DNA from: Peptoniphilus raoultii | Lineage (GTDB): Bacteria > Bacillota > Clostridia > Tissierellales > Peptoniphilaceae | Direction: 5' to 3' | Assembly (NCBI RefSeq): GCF_900099555.1 | Contig: NZ_FMWM01000002.1 | Coordinates: 682,001-746,000 of the forward strand | DNA length: 64,000 nt | Shown here: piece after piece, positions 13,951 to 24,042 of the stretch | Numbering within the stretch: the stretch's first letter is position 1 | How the letters are laid out: each line of letters opens with the position of its first letter | Notes under the pieces: generated by a model | The model's database searches: none | The model's input: only the letters and a program-made list of their open reading frames with translations | Told to the model about the DNA's origin: nothing | Translations under genes and position numbers: made by a program

Positions 13951-15171
13951 TTATTTAATAATATTTTTCCTAAGCATATAAAATAAATAAAGGGAAATAA
14001 TTTGTGCGGCTAGGACAAAAATAAATATTAAATTCATATTCCCAAAATCATAAAGGGCGCCGACAAGTGATGAGCCTATTAAAAAGGCCAGGCCGTAGAT
14101 TCCGTTAAATATTCCATAGGCTGTCCCTCTTTTTGAAAAGGGTGTAATATCTGCAATGGCTGATCTTATAATTGTTTCGTGACTGCCAATAACAAGACCG
14201 AAAATTAATAGGCCAAAAATTATAAGGCTCTTATTAAAAGATAGGGTAAAAAATGGAATGATGGCCGTCACAAAGGGGATAAGTGCCATAATTAAAATTC
14301 CGCCCATCTTGTTTTTTCTTTTAATTTTTAAAATATCATAGGCCTTGCCAATTATTAAAGCCGTTATGGCATCCACAATCATGGCAAGGGAATATAAAAG
14401 GGTGATATTTCCATCTGTCATAAGTCCCTTAACCTTTAAGTGATAGGCAATTATGGAAAAATTTATAAAACCTATTGATGAGAAAAAGGAAAAAGCACAG
14501 TATATCCAAAAAACTTTTCCAATTTTATCTCTGGAAAATTTTTTGCCGTCAATTCTTTCAATTAAATTTTCATCTTTTATTTTTTTGTAGGCAAAGTATA
14601 AAAAGACCATTAAAAGTATAAAGGGGATAAATAATAGCTTATAGGCAAATTGGTAGCTTGCAAGTCCATGACCTGAAAAATAAAAGACTAGGGTAAAAAT
14701 TATGGGACCTAAAAAAGCTCCAAGCTGATCAAGGGCCTCTTGGATGCCGAAGGCAAATCCAATTCCCACTTCGTGTTCAGAAACTGTTGAAAGGAGGGTG
14801 TCCTTTGATGGATTTCTAAGGGCCTTACCAATTCTTTCAAGCAGCATAAGACTTGCCAAGACTCCCCAGCTTGATGTAGTGCCCATTAGGGGAACAACAA
14901 TTAAAAAGCCATATCCTATAAAAATAAAGGGCCAGTGCATATGATATATATCTGACACAAGACCTGCAAATAATCTCAAAAAATATCCCCAAAATTCACC
15001 AAGACCAAAGTAAAAACCAATGTTTGCTGCAGAAATTCCAAGTAGGGAAAAGTACTGACTATTTGCACTTCTTGCCCCTTCATAAATAACATCTCCCAAA
15101 AGAGAAATAATGCCAAATATTATTACAACTTTTACTGGTGGATTTAAAAATTTATTTTTTTCCTCTTTCAT
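13951..15171 (-). CDS. Major facilitator superfamily transporter
   Basis: 406-residue integral membrane protein with 11-12 hydrophobic spans and a charged central loop near residues 190-215 (KKIKDENLIERIDGKK), the usual 6+6 MFS layout. The loop after span 2 (RLFAGLVSDIYHMHW) and ERIGKALRNPSKDTLL resemble MFS motif A and the segment following it. Substrate cannot be told; related annotations range from drug efflux to unknown. AAGGAAG precedes the ATG. It is flanked by a REP-like cluster downstream. Confidence 0.85.
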   Translation of the reverse strand: MKEEKNKFLNPPVKVVIIFGIISLLGDVIYEGARSANSQYFSLLGISAANIGFYFGLGEFWGYFLRLFAGLVSDIYHMHWPFIFIGYGFLIVVPLMGTTSSWGVLASLMLLERIGKALRNPSKDTLLSTVSEHEVGIGFAFGIQEALDQLGAFLGPIIFTLVFYFSGHGLASYQFAYKLLFIPFILLMVFLYFAYKKIKDENLIERIDGKKFSRDKIGKVFWIYCAFSFFSSIGFINFSIIAYHLKVKGLMTDGNITLLYSLAMIVDAITALIIGKAYDILKIKRKNKMGGILIMALIPFVTAIIPFFTLSFNKSLIIFGLLIFGLVIGSHETIIRSAIADITPFSKRGTAYGIFNGIYGLAFLIGSSLVGALYDFGNMNLIFIFVLAAQIISLYLFYMLRKNIIK

Positions 15172-15335
15172 AAAAACTTCCTTTTTAAAGCTAATTAAAA
15201 ATTATTTTACATATATATGATAGCTTTTATATGAAATTATGGCAAGAAAGGCAATTTATTCATATTATTTTAATATTTTCTGTACAATTGTAAGACTTTT
15301 GTAATATAATCTATAAAGAAAGAGAAAGGATAGAT

Positions 15336-16025
15336 ATGATTAAGTTTGAAAATGTGTATAAAGAGTATGGCAATGGAGTTCGTGCTCTTTTAAATATTAA
15401 TTTAGAAATTCCTGAGGGGGATTTTGTTTTTCTTGTTGGTTCTTCAGGAGCAGGTAAATCGTCAATGATAAAGCTTTTAATTCGTGAAGAGGAAGTTACC
15501 CGTGGCAGAATTCTAATTGATGATATTGATATTACAAAAATCTCAAAATATTCAGTGCCAAAACTTAGGAGAAATATTTCTGTAGTCTTTCAAGATTTTA
15601 GGCTGCTTCCCAAAAAAACAGTTTTTGAAAATATTTCTTATGCACTTGAAATTGTAGGGGCAAGTAGAAAAGAAATAAATAGGAAAGTGGACAGGGCCCT
15701 TGAACTTGTTAATTTACAGGACAAAAAGAAGGCCCATCTTGACGAGCTTTCAGGCGGAGAAAGTCAAAGGGTTGCAATTGCAAGGGCAATTGTAAATAAG
15801 CCGCCAATTCTTGCCTGTGATGAACCTACAGGAAATCTTGATGAGAATACGGCAAGAGAAATTATGCATTCGCTTTTAAAGATTAATGATGCGGGAACAA
15901 CGGTAATTATGGCAACCCATGCCGTTAATATTGTCAATGAATTAAAAAAGCATGTTGTTACTTTAAAAGACGGAGCAATTGTTTCAAATATTGAAAAAGG
16001 CGGTTATTATTGTGAGCTTGATTAG
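15336..16025 (+). CDS. ftsE: Cell-division ABC ATPase FtsE
   Basis: Cytoplasmic ATPase that drives FtsX to activate peptidoglycan hydrolases at the septum. 229 residues with Walker A GSSGAGKSS, the FtsE-typical Q-loop VFQDFRLL, signature LSGGESQRV, Walker B ILACDEPTGNLD and H-loop THA. The upstream TATAAT (15305-15310) is a probable -10. GAAAGGATAG precedes ATG 15336. It overlaps ftsX by 14 bp and heads an ftsE-ftsX-M23-ctp operon. Confidence 0.96.
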   Translation: MIKFENVYKEYGNGVRALLNINLEIPEGDFVFLVGSSGAGKSSMIKLLIREEEVTRGRILIDDIDITKISKYSVPKLRRNISVVFQDFRLLPKKTVFENISYALEIVGASRKEINRKVDRALELVNLQDKKKAHLDELSGGESQRVAIARAIVNKPPILACDEPTGNLDENTAREIMHSLLKINDAGTTVIMATHAVNIVNELKKHVVTLKDGAIVSNIEKGGYYCELD

Positions 16026-16914
16026 ACAATTTTTTAATATTTTTAAAGAGGCCCTAAAGGGAATTTGTAGAAATAAAACCATGGCTTTTACTTCTACAAT
16101 TTCAATTGCGTCAATGCTAACCCTTTTCGGAATTGTATTTTTGTTAGTTTTAAATTTAAATACTATAGTTTTCCAAACTGGAGAAAAACTTGACAAGGTT
16201 ATTTTTTATTTAAATGATGATGCACCTGCAACGGATGTAAATAATTTTATAAATGAACTTGCAAAAAATGATGATATAAAAAAAGTAGACTATGTTTCAA
16301 GAGAAGAAGCCCTAGAAGATTTTAAAAGTGGTTTTAGCGAAGATGTTTCTGTTCTTGAAAATATGCCAGGTGGAAATCCCCTACCAGCTTCTATAAATAT
16401 AGAGATGAAGGATTTATCCTTAGGTCTTAATTTAAAAAATAAATATAAGGACCTTCCAATTGTGGAAGATGTGGAATATCAATATGACTTTGTGGCTAAG
16501 ATGATGAAATTTGAAAATGGAGTAAAATATGTGGGCATAGCAATTGTTGCCATCCTCTTATTAGTTTCCATTTTAATTATGCATAACACCATAAAAATTG
16601 CTATTTCAAATAGGGAAAATGAAATTTCAATTATGCGCTATGTTGGGGCTACAAATACTTATATTAGAGGGCCATTTTTAATCGAAGGTGTACTCTTTGG
16701 AATTTTTGGGGCCTTAATTGCAGGATTTTTGACCATTAATTTTTATTCCTATCTATTTGAAAGGGTAAATTCAGAATTATTTAGGATTACAAATACAGAG
16801 CTTGTAAGTTCAAGCCTTGTTACAAGTGATCTTATAATTATTTATCTTTGTATTGGTGTTGGAATAGGATTTTTAGGAAGCCTATTTTCTACTAAGAAAT
16901 TTTTAAATGTTTAG
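16012..16914 (+). CDS. ftsX: Cell-division ABC permease FtsX
   Basis: Four-span membrane permease-like protein (300 aa) with a cytoplasmic N-terminus (SLIRQFFNIFKEALKGICRNK), span 1 (TSTISIASMLTLFGIVFLLVLN), a ~120-residue extracellular domain, then three C-terminal spans (GIAIVAILLLVSILIMHNTIKIAI and following). ISNRENEISIMRYVGATNTYIR is the conserved coupling region. GTG 16012 is preferred to an upstream in-frame TTG at 15979 because AAAGGCGG (15997-16004) precedes it and it gives the expected family N-terminus. The external loop should recruit the M23 hydrolase encoded next. Confidence 0.95.
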   Translation: MSLIRQFFNIFKEALKGICRNKTMAFTSTISIASMLTLFGIVFLLVLNLNTIVFQTGEKLDKVIFYLNDDAPATDVNNFINELAKNDDIKKVDYVSREEALEDFKSGFSEDVSVLENMPGGNPLPASINIEMKDLSLGLNLKNKYKDLPIVEDVEYQYDFVAKMMKFENGVKYVGIAIVAILLLVSILIMHNTIKIAISNRENEISIMRYVGATNTYIRGPFLIEGVLFGIFGALIAGFLTINFYSYLFERVNSELFRITNTELVSSSLVTSDLIIIYLCIGVGIGFLGSLFSTKKFLNV

Positions 16915-16922
16915 GTGATTAA

Positions 16923-18119
16923 GTGAAAGCAAAAAATTCTTTAATAGTCTTTTTGGTATCTTTACTTTTAATTGTTCAGGTCTTTGGAGGGTCTGCAAAA
17001 TTAAAGGAGCAACAAGACAAAAAGAAGGCTGAAAGAGATAAAGTTAAGTCAGAAATGCAAAATAAGCAAAATCAAATCAAGGAAACAAAGGTTGAAGTTT
17101 CAAATGTTGAATCTGAAATTGATAAGCTAGATAAACAAATTTCCGATGCAACATATAAAATAAATACCTTGCAAGGTGAAATTGATAAGCTTAATGTAGA
17201 AATAGATAAGACTCAAAAACAATTAGATGAGGCTCAGGGAAATTTAGACGCCAACACTGATCTTTTTAGAAAAAGAATTAGAGAAATGTATAAGAGGGGA
17301 AATATTGGCTATCTTGAAGTTATTATGAACTCATCTTCTATTGAAGAGCTTTTAAAAAATAACAAAAATATAAGTAAGATTGCTCAAGCAGATAGGGATT
17401 TAATTGACTATATTAAGGAGCAAATTACAACAATAAAAAGTGCTGAAGAAAAATTAAAACAAGATAAGGCACAAATTGACAGCAAAAAATCAGCCCTTGT
17501 AGGTCAAAGAAATACTTACCAAAGTGCTATGAATAAAAAAGATGCCTATGTTAAAAACTTGCAGGCAAATATTGAGCTCTATACTGCCGAAGTTGAAAAG
17601 GCAGAAAAGGCCTGGAAGGCCCTTGATAGTGAAATTGTAAAACTTCAAGAAGAAATTAAAAAAGAGCAGGCAAAGGAAAGGGCGAAACTTGCTGCTGGAG
17701 GAAATATTAATATTCCCACAAGAGTTAGGGCAGGAGGAAAACTTGCTTGGCCAGTGCCTGGTCACAATTCAATTTCTTCCACCTTTGGCCAAAGATTTCA
17801 TCCGATTTTAAAAACTTATAGATTCCATTCTGGGGTGGATATTCCTGCGCCAAGCGGTACACCAGTTGTTGCTGCTGCGCCAGGCGTTGTTATTATGGCA
17901 AAATCAATGAGTGGCTATGGAAATGTTGTTATGGTTGATCATGGAGATATTGTTACAGTTTATGCCCATAATTCAAGACTAAATGTTAAGGTGGGTCAAG
18001 AAGTAAAAAGTGGAGATGTTGTTTCTTATATAGGTTCAACTGGCCTTTCAACTGGACCTCATCTTCATTTTGAAGTCAGAGTAAATGGAAGTCCTGTAAA
18101 TCCAATGGGGTATATATAA
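16923..18119 (+). CDS. Coiled-coil M23 murein endopeptidase (FtsEX-type partner)
   Basis: Secreted zinc peptidase that cuts peptidoglycan cross-links, 398 aa. A signal peptide (residues 1-22, ending VFGGSA) is followed by a long coiled coil (about 25-250; repeated [19 protein letters not shown]), then a LytM/M23 domain with the zinc ligands in [15 protein letters not shown] (HxxxD) and the catalytic GPHLHFEV (HxH). This is the EnvC/PcsB/CwlO-like layout of hydrolases regulated by FtsEX, and it lies 8 nt after ftsX. The start is GTG 16923, shortly after TAGGTGAT. Confidence 0.93.
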   Translation: MKAKNSLIVFLVSLLLIVQVFGGSAKLKEQQDKKKAERDKVKSEMQNKQNQIKETKVEVSNVESEIDKLDKQISDATYKINTLQGEIDKLNVEIDKTQKQLDEAQGNLDANTDLFRKRIREMYKRGNIGYLEVIMNSSSIEELLKNNKNISKIAQADRDLIDYIKEQITTIKSAEEKLKQDKAQIDSKKSALVGQRNTYQSAMNKKDAYVKNLQANIELYTAEVEKAEKAWKALDSEIVKLQEEIKKEQAKERAKLAAGGNINIPTRVRAGGKLAWPVPGHNSISSTFGQRFHPILKTYRFHSGVDIPAPSGTPVVAAAPGVVIMAKSMSGYGNVVMVDHGDIVTVYAHNSRLNVKVGQEVKSGDVVSYIGSTGLSTGPHLHFEVRVNGSPVNPMGYI

Positions 18120-19276
18120 TGAAAAAGAAAAATTCTTTAATTATTTTTCTAACAATTTTAATTATTACAAATTGCTTAACTTTTTATGTCAGTCGTCATT
18201 CTATGTTTATTGGCACAGCAGGAAAATTTGACAAGATTATTCAGCTTGAAAATTTTATAAAGGAACACTATCTTTTTGATGTCAATGAAAAAGATTTTGA
18301 AACTTGGGAATTAAAGGGTGCTGTTGCATCAACAGGCGATCCCTATTCAGCCTATCTTACAAAAGAAGAAATGAAAGAGATGACAGAAGAAACTACTGGA
18401 AAATTTTTTGGAATTGGAGTTTATATTGCTCCAGGCGATGACGGATTAATTACCGTTGTTTCTCCAATAAAGGATTCTCCAGCAGATAAGGCTGGCATAA
18501 AGGCTGGAGATAAAATTCTTCAAATTGATGGAAAAGATTTTACAGCAGAAGAAATTAATGATGCATCAAAAGCTATAAGAGGAAAATCAGGATCAAATGT
18601 TAAACTTTTGCTTTTAAAAAAAGGACAAAAAAATTCTGAAGAGCTTATAGTAAAAAGAGATGAAGTAAAAATTGCATCTATTATTGAAAAAGAAATTGGG
18701 GATCTTGGTTATATTGGCATCACACTTTTTGATGAGGATACTGATGCAGATTTTGTAAAGGCCTTAAATAATCTTATAGACAAGGGCAAGAAGGGAATTA
18801 TTATTGATCTAAGAGGAAATCCTGGCGGCATTGTTGACACAGCAGTTGGAGTTGCTGATGCAGTACTTCCTGAAGGGACAATTGTAACCTTAAAGGATAA
18901 TCAGGGAAGAATTGTTCAGGAATATAAATCAGATGCGGATTATTCAGATGTTCCTCTTGTAGTTTTACAAAATGGTGGTTCAGCGTCAGCTTCTGAAATT
19001 TTGGCAGGAGCCATAAGAGATTATAATAGGGCAAAAATTGTTGGACAAAAATCTTTTGGCAAGGGAATTGTCCAAACTCTTTTTCCTCTACCAAAGGGCA
19101 CTGGTTTAAAACTAACGACTGCTGAATATTTAACACCAAAGGGAAAAAATATTCACAAAATTGGCATTGAACCTGATATTGATGTAAAAGAACCAGACGA
19201 CATAGAAGGAATTGGAGTGGACTTTTTGGAAACTGACACCCAGCTTCAAAAGGCCATAGAATTATTAAATAAATAA
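18119..19276 (+). CDS. C-terminal processing peptidase (S41 family)
   Basis: Membrane-anchored or secreted serine protease, 385 aa. An N-terminal uncleaved anchor or signal (LIIFLTILIITNCLTFYV) is followed by a PDZ domain (about 95-180: GIGVYIAPGDDGLITVVSPIKDSPADKAGIKAGDKIL) and the S41 catalytic domain with GGSASASEILAGA (catalytic Ser) and GQKSFGKGIVQ (catalytic Lys). The start ATG overlaps the previous stop (TAATG). In the operon with FtsEX and an M23 endopeptidase it may control turnover of the hydrolase; that is inference. Confidence 0.93.
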   Translation: MKKKNSLIIFLTILIITNCLTFYVSRHSMFIGTAGKFDKIIQLENFIKEHYLFDVNEKDFETWELKGAVASTGDPYSAYLTKEEMKEMTEETTGKFFGIGVYIAPGDDGLITVVSPIKDSPADKAGIKAGDKILQIDGKDFTAEEINDASKAIRGKSGSNVKLLLLKKGQKNSEELIVKRDEVKIASIIEKEIGDLGYIGITLFDEDTDADFVKALNNLIDKGKKGIIIDLRGNPGGIVDTAVGVADAVLPEGTIVTLKDNQGRIVQEYKSDADYSDVPLVVLQNGGSASASEILAGAIRDYNRAKIVGQKSFGKGIVQTLFPLPKGTGLKLTTAEYLTPKGKNIHKIGIEPDIDVKEPDDIEGIGVDFLETDTQLQKAIELLNK

Positions 19277-19282
19277 AAATAG

Positions 19283-19340
19283 ACCATTGTCTTTAAAAAA
19301 TCTAAAGAAATTTTATGATTTTTAGGATAATGGTTTTTTA
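19283..19340 (+). terminator. Terminator of the ftsEX operon
   Basis: ACCATTGTC...AAAAATC pairs imperfectly with GATTTTTAGGATAATGGT (to 19334), followed by TTTTTT. Confidence 0.65.
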
Positions 19341-19404
19341 TTATTATAAAGGACTATTTTTTTATTTTATTCAGTCTATGGTAAAATAAGGAAAGGGGGA
19401 TAAT

Positions 19405-21012
19405 ATGAATTTTAATTTTAATGACTATCCCTATCCATCAAAAAGAAGGGTAGTTTTTTCAAAAAATGGAATGATTGCGTCATCAAATCCATATACCGTT
19501 TTGGCAGGACAAAAAATTTTAATGAAAGGTGGAAATGCCATTGATGCAGCTCTTGCCTGTGGTATTTCTATGCCCGTTTGTGAACCAACGTCAAATGGTC
19601 TTGGTTCTGATTTATTTGCTATCATTTCTTTTAATAATAAATTATATGGCCTAAATTCTTCAGGCAGAAGTCCCAAAAATATTTCTTTAGAAAAATTAAA
19701 AAATAGGGGCTACAAAGATATTCCAAAATATGGAGCCGATAGCGTAACCACTCCAGGAGCTGTGGGCGGTTGGTTTGAATTACATAAAAAATTCGGAAAA
19801 ATTTCCCTTGAAGAAATTTTTGAACCAGCCCTAGAATATGCAGAGGAAGGTTTTGCCCTTTCAGCAAAAGTTGCTGATCTTTGGGAGAGGGAAGTTAAAA
19901 AATATATGGGTCTAAAAAACATTCCTGGCCTAGACGAATTTTTTAAAACTTTTACACTTGATGGTAAGGCACCCAAGGCTGGCGATATAGTTAAAAATAA
20001 GTATCTTTTCAAAACTTTAGAAGAAATTTTAAAGACCAGGGGAGAATCTTTTTATAAGGGAGGTTTGGCAGAAAAAGTTTCAAAAACAATTGGAAATTTG
20101 GGAGGATTTTTAAATAAAGATGACTTAGAAGATTTTAGGACTTCTTGGGTCCATCCAATTTCCATAAATTATAGGGGCTATGATATTTGGGAGATGCCAC
20201 CAAATGGACACGGAATTATTGTTCTTATGGCCCTAAATATTTTAAAAAATTTTGAACTTACAAATAGAGAAGATTCAAAAACTATTCACAGAATTATTGA
20301 AGCCATAAAACTTGCCATGGCTGATGGGGCAGAATTTATTTCTGATCCAAAGTCCATGAAATATAAGATAGAGGATCTTTTAAGTGAGGACTACGGGAGT
20401 TTAAGGGCAAGAGAAATTGGGAAAGATAGTATTTTTGCAAGGGCAGGCCTTCCTGCAAATCCGTCCACAGTTTATATGGCGGCATCAGATAGGGATGGCA
20501 ATATGATTTCCTTAATTCAGTCGAATTATGACGGCTTTGGCAGCGGAATTGTTGTAAAAGATACGGGAATTTCTTTAAATAATAGGCTGGCCAATTTTTC
20601 TTTTAAGGAAAATCATGTAAATACTCTTGAAGGTGGAAAACTTCCCTATCATACAATAATTCCCGGATTTATTACAAAAGATGCTAGGCCCTTAGGAGCC
20701 TTTGGAATTATGGGAGCCTTTATGCAGCCCCAAGCCCATGTGGAAGTTATAACAAATTTAATTGACTTTTCTTTAAACCCTCAAGTTGCTCTTGATGCCC
20801 CAAGATTTATGTGGACTGGGGACAAAAATGTAGAAATAGAAGTAGATTTTTCTGAAAAAATTATTGATGATTTAAAAAATAGAGGCCATAAAATTATTTT
20901 AAAAAATGACTATACAAATATGGGCAGAGGACAAATAATTTTAAGAAATAAAAATGGAGTCTATTTTGCTGGAACAGAAAAGAGAACGGATGGATTCATT
21001 GGAATATACTAA
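19405..21012 (+). CDS. Gamma-glutamyltransferase family protein
   Basis: Ntn-hydrolase that cleaves or transfers gamma-glutamyl groups (glutathione and related peptides), 535 aa. Family features: NPYTVLAGQKILMKGGNAIDAALA near the N-terminus, EPTSNGLGSDLFA, PGAVGGW, and the autocleavage site NPSTVYMAASDRDGNMISLIQS, in which the Thr starts the small subunit. YHTIIPGF and the late GAFMQPQAHVEV also fit. No signal peptide is visible, so it is probably cytoplasmic, unlike secreted GGTs. GGAAAGGGGGAT precedes ATG 19405. Confidence 0.92.
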   Translation: MNFNFNDYPYPSKRRVVFSKNGMIASSNPYTVLAGQKILMKGGNAIDAALACGISMPVCEPTSNGLGSDLFAIISFNNKLYGLNSSGRSPKNISLEKLKNRGYKDIPKYGADSVTTPGAVGGWFELHKKFGKISLEEIFEPALEYAEEGFALSAKVADLWEREVKKYMGLKNIPGLDEFFKTFTLDGKAPKAGDIVKNKYLFKTLEEILKTRGESFYKGGLAEKVSKTIGNLGGFLNKDDLEDFRTSWVHPISINYRGYDIWEMPPNGHGIIVLMALNILKNFELTNREDSKTIHRIIEAIKLAMADGAEFISDPKSMKYKIEDLLSEDYGSLRAREIGKDSIFARAGLPANPSTVYMAASDRDGNMISLIQSNYDGFGSGIVVKDTGISLNNRLANFSFKENHVNTLEGGKLPYHTIIPGFITKDARPLGAFGIMGAFMQPQAHVEVITNLIDFSLNPQVALDAPRFMWTGDKNVEIEVDFSEKIIDDLKNRGHKIILKNDYTNMGRGQIILRNKNGVYFAGTEKRTDGFIGIY

Positions 21013-21067
21013 TAAATTTACAAATTGTTTACAATTTAGGAATTTAATTTATTTTAAGAATCTAACT

Positions 21068-21076
21068 TGCTATAAT
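21068..21076 (+). promoter_or_regulatory. Extended -10 promoter of the ABC exporter operon
   Basis: TGcTATAAT at 21068-21076, five bases before the AGGAGG of the ABC ATPase gene. The -35 is poor. Confidence 0.5.
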
Positions 21077-21093
21077 TAAAAGGAGGTGTAATC

Positions 21094-21810
21094 ATCGAAA
21101 AGTTAATTATTATAAAGGATTTATCAAAAGTTTATAAAATGGGCGGAGAAAATATTTATGCCCTAAAAGATGTGTCCCTTGACATATATAGGGGAGAGAT
21201 TCTTTGCCTGCTCGGCACATCCGGCTCTGGAAAATCAACTCTTTTAAATATAGTTGCTGGTCTTGATAGGCCCACAAGCGGCTCGATTTTAATAAATGGC
21301 CTTGACATTTCAAAACTTAGCGAGGAAAAAATCACTAAATTTAGGCAACTTAATGTTGGATTTGTCTTTCAGTCTTATAATTTAATTGGCAATTTAAATG
21401 CCTTGGAAAATGTGAGCCTTGGACTTATTTTTAAGGGAATTGAAAAGAAAAAGAGAATGGAAGATGCTGAAAAAATTTTAAGGGAAGTGGGCCTTGAAAA
21501 AAGGCTTTACCATAGGCCAAATGAAATGAGCGGAGGTCAGCAGCAAAGGGTTTCAATAGCAAGGGCTTTTGTGGACAAGCCGCCGATAGTTTTTGCAGAT
21601 GAGCCAACTGGTAATCTTGACACCACAACTTCCATTGAAATTATGGCACTTATGTGCAAAATTGCAAGAGAAAATAATGAAACTTTAATTATTGTTACTC
21701 ACGATCCCGAAACTTCTGTCTATGCAGATAGAATCGTGGAGTTAAGGGACGGATCAATTATAGAAATTACTGAAAATCAGGCGAAAATACCTAAAAAAGT
21801 GGAGGCATAG
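21094..21810 (+). CDS. LolD/MacB-type ABC transporter ATPase, probable AUC start
   Basis: 238-residue ATPase of the MacB/LolD clade: Walker A GTSGSGKSTL, Q-loop VFQSYNLIGNLNALENV, signature MSGGQQQRV, Walker B PIVFADEPTGNLD and H-loop VTHD. The first ATG in frame (21139) would remove strand 1 and the A-loop Tyr (KDLSKVYKMG). The frame is open further up to 21091, with AGGAGG at 21081-21086 correctly placed for ATC 21094 (7 nt) and no ATG, GTG or TTG available. An AUC start, or an ATG-to-ATC sequence error, is therefore likely. It is followed at zero distance by the membrane-anchored partner gene. Confidence 0.9.
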   Translation: MEKLIIIKDLSKVYKMGGENIYALKDVSLDIYRGEILCLLGTSGSGKSTLLNIVAGLDRPTSGSILINGLDISKLSEEKITKFRQLNVGFVFQSYNLIGNLNALENVSLGLIFKGIEKKKRMEDAEKILREVGLEKRLYHRPNEMSGGQQQRVSIARAFVDKPPIVFADEPTGNLDTTTSIEIMALMCKIARENNETLIIVTHDPETSVYADRIVELRDGSIIEITENQAKIPKKVEA

Positions 21811-24042
21811 ATGAAAAAATTTTTTAGATTAGGAATTTTATTACTTTTAATTTCTGCATTTTTTATTAATACTTTTGATTTTAATATTTATGCAGAAACA
21901 GCTAGCATTGGAACTCAAACAAATACTAATAAGAATAAAAATTCAAATCAAAGTATAGTTAAAAATGATGAGGAAATGAAATTAACTGTTAGAACTGCTC
22001 AAACTATTACCATTGGAGAGGGAGGTTCAGCAGCAGTCGAAGTAATAATTTCCAATAATTCAAATATATCAGTAAAAAGACTTACTGCTCAGGCTTATAT
22101 AAAAGATCCGGACAAGGCTTATATTGAAGGTGATGGAATTATTAAAGAAATTTCAGATTCAATTCCAAGCCAAACTGGCAGAAAGGGATATTTTTATATA
22201 AAAACAGATGCAAACTTTAGCTCAAAAACTGTTCCTGTGGATATTAAATTAAGATATTATATTGAAGATTCAAATAAATTTAAAGAACAAAGTGAAACTG
22301 TTTATGTTAGGGTTGATGCTCCAGAAAAACCAGTAAATCCAGCAATAGAAATTGCAAAAGTTGAAGGGGGCTGGATAAATGAAATTGAAGCAGGGAAAAT
22401 TTTTCAAGTTCCCTTTGAAGTAAAAAATACGGGAGATGCTCTAGCAAAAAATATAAAACTTTCACTTGAAGGTCTTGAAAGCGGCGGAGTGACCCTTGCA
22501 AATGGTCTTTCAACAATAGATATTACTTCCCTAAGTCCTGGTCAGTCAACTTATGTTATCTATAATTTAAAAACAGATAAAAAAACACCAGAGGGGGCAA
22601 AACTTTTAACTATTAAATATTCTTTTTCTGGTGATTCTCCAAAGACAAAAGAGGGAACTCAAGGGCTTCAAACTTCACCATCAGAAGGAACTTATCAATT
22701 TTCAATAGACATAAAAAAGCCAAAGACAGAAGATATGAATGTGGAATTTCAGGATATAACTTTTCCAAATGGCTCAATTGGCAGAAACACACCAGCAAGC
22801 ATTTCCTTCACCCTTGTAAATAAGGGAAAGACAAATCTAAAAAAACTTGTAGTTTCTGCAAATTCTCAGGATCAAACAGGTCTTGCATCAAAATCTGTTT
22901 CGCAAATAAATGCCAAAGATTTAAAGGCAGGGGAAAAGAGAAAATTCACCTTTGATTTTATTTCAACTCCATCTGCAGAAACAAAAAATTATCCAGTGGA
23001 ATTAAAGGCATCTTTTGTTGAGGAAAAATCAGAAGAAGCTGGAGAAATAAGCCAAATGGCAGGAATTTTTGTCAAGGCACCTAAGGAAAAAGATCCTAAT
23101 GAAAAAGGAGAAAGACCAGTTCCAAAGCTTATAATTGAAGAATATTCCTTTAATCCAGAGATAATTGAAGCCGGAAAGCCCTTTAATATGTATTTGACTT
23201 TTTATAATACAAATTCATTAAAGGCAGTAAAAAATATTAAAATCTTTTTAACTTCAGATGTTCAAGAATCTGCCGTTGGAGGAGATACTTCCACAAATCA
23301 AAATGGTTCTTCAACAAATACAAGTACAAGCCACACAAGTACATCTGCTTCAGTTTTCACACCAAAGGGAACTTCAAATACTTTTTATATTGACTCCATA
23401 GCTCCAGGGGCAAGAGTTGAAAAGGAAATTACATTGACAACTGTTCCTGATACGGCAGCAAAAACTTATACAGTAATTGCAAATTTTGAATATGAAGATG
23501 CAGAGGCAAATAAATATACGGCAACAGAACAAATAGGAGTGCCTGTTGTTCAGCAAGCAAAACTTGAAATTGGAGAAATTGTTCCACAAGGGGATTTTAT
23601 GGTTGGCAGTGAAGTGCCAGTTTCTGTAGATTTTTATAATACTGGAAAGGCACAACTTTATAATGTTATGGTAAAAGCTTCAGGAGAAGGACTTACTTTT
23701 GACACGCCTTCTTACTATAAGGGGAATTTTGCACCAGGCTCATCTGATAATTTTACAGTAAATGTAAATCCACTAACGGAAGGCAATAAAACTTTAAAAC
23801 TTTCCTTTTCTTTTGAAGATTCAACAGGAAATGTAAAAACTCTTGAAAGAGAATATGAATTTAATCCTCAAAACATGGCAATGGATGAAGGAATGCCAGA
23901 AGATATGAATGTTCCTCAAAGGGGAGGTCTATGGAAAAAAATTCTTGGTGGAATTTTAATTCTTGCCCTCATTGGAGGCGGAGGATTTTTCTTAAAAAAA
24001 CGTCATGACAGAAAAACAGAAGATGAGGATTTAGAAATATAA
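21811..24042 (+). CDS. Large extracellular, membrane-anchored ABC-associated protein (COG1361/CARDB-like)
   Basis: 743 residues: signal peptide (LGILLLLISAFFINTFDFNIYA), then a ~670-residue extracellular part of repeated beta-sandwich modules recognisable by recurring phrases such as VEVIISNNSNISVKRL, FEVKNTGDALAKNIKL, FTLVNKGKTNLKKLV, LTFYNTNSLKAVKNI and VDFYNTGKAQLYNV, about five in all. A Ser/Thr/Asn-rich linker lies near residue 500. One C-terminal span (ILGGILILALIGGGGFFL) ends in a Lys/Arg tail. It sits between the ATPase and the MacB-like permease genes and probably acts as the external partner of that exporter. Confidence 0.85.
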   Translation: MKKFFRLGILLLLISAFFINTFDFNIYAETASIGTQTNTNKNKNSNQSIVKNDEEMKLTVRTAQTITIGEGGSAAVEVIISNNSNISVKRLTAQAYIKDPDKAYIEGDGIIKEISDSIPSQTGRKGYFYIKTDANFSSKTVPVDIKLRYYIEDSNKFKEQSETVYVRVDAPEKPVNPAIEIAKVEGGWINEIEAGKIFQVPFEVKNTGDALAKNIKLSLEGLESGGVTLANGLSTIDITSLSPGQSTYVIYNLKTDKKTPEGAKLLTIKYSFSGDSPKTKEGTQGLQTSPSEGTYQFSIDIKKPKTEDMNVEFQDITFPNGSIGRNTPASISFTLVNKGKTNLKKLVVSANSQDQTGLASKSVSQINAKDLKAGEKRKFTFDFISTPSAETKNYPVELKASFVEEKSEEAGEISQMAGIFVKAPKEKDPNEKGERPVPKLIIEEYSFNPEIIEAGKPFNMYLTFYNTNSLKAVKNIKIFLTSDVQESAVGGDTSTNQNGSSTNTSTSHTSTSASVFTPKGTSNTFYIDSIAPGARVEKEITLTTVPDTAAKTYTVIANFEYEDAEANKYTATEQIGVPVVQQAKLEIGEIVPQGDFMVGSEVPVSVDFYNTGKAQLYNVMVKASGEGLTFDTPSYYKGNFAPGSSDNFTVNVNPLTEGNKTLKLSFSFEDSTGNVKTLEREYEFNPQNMAMDEGMPEDMNVPQRGGLWKKILGGILILALIGGGGFFLKKRHDRKTEDEDLEI

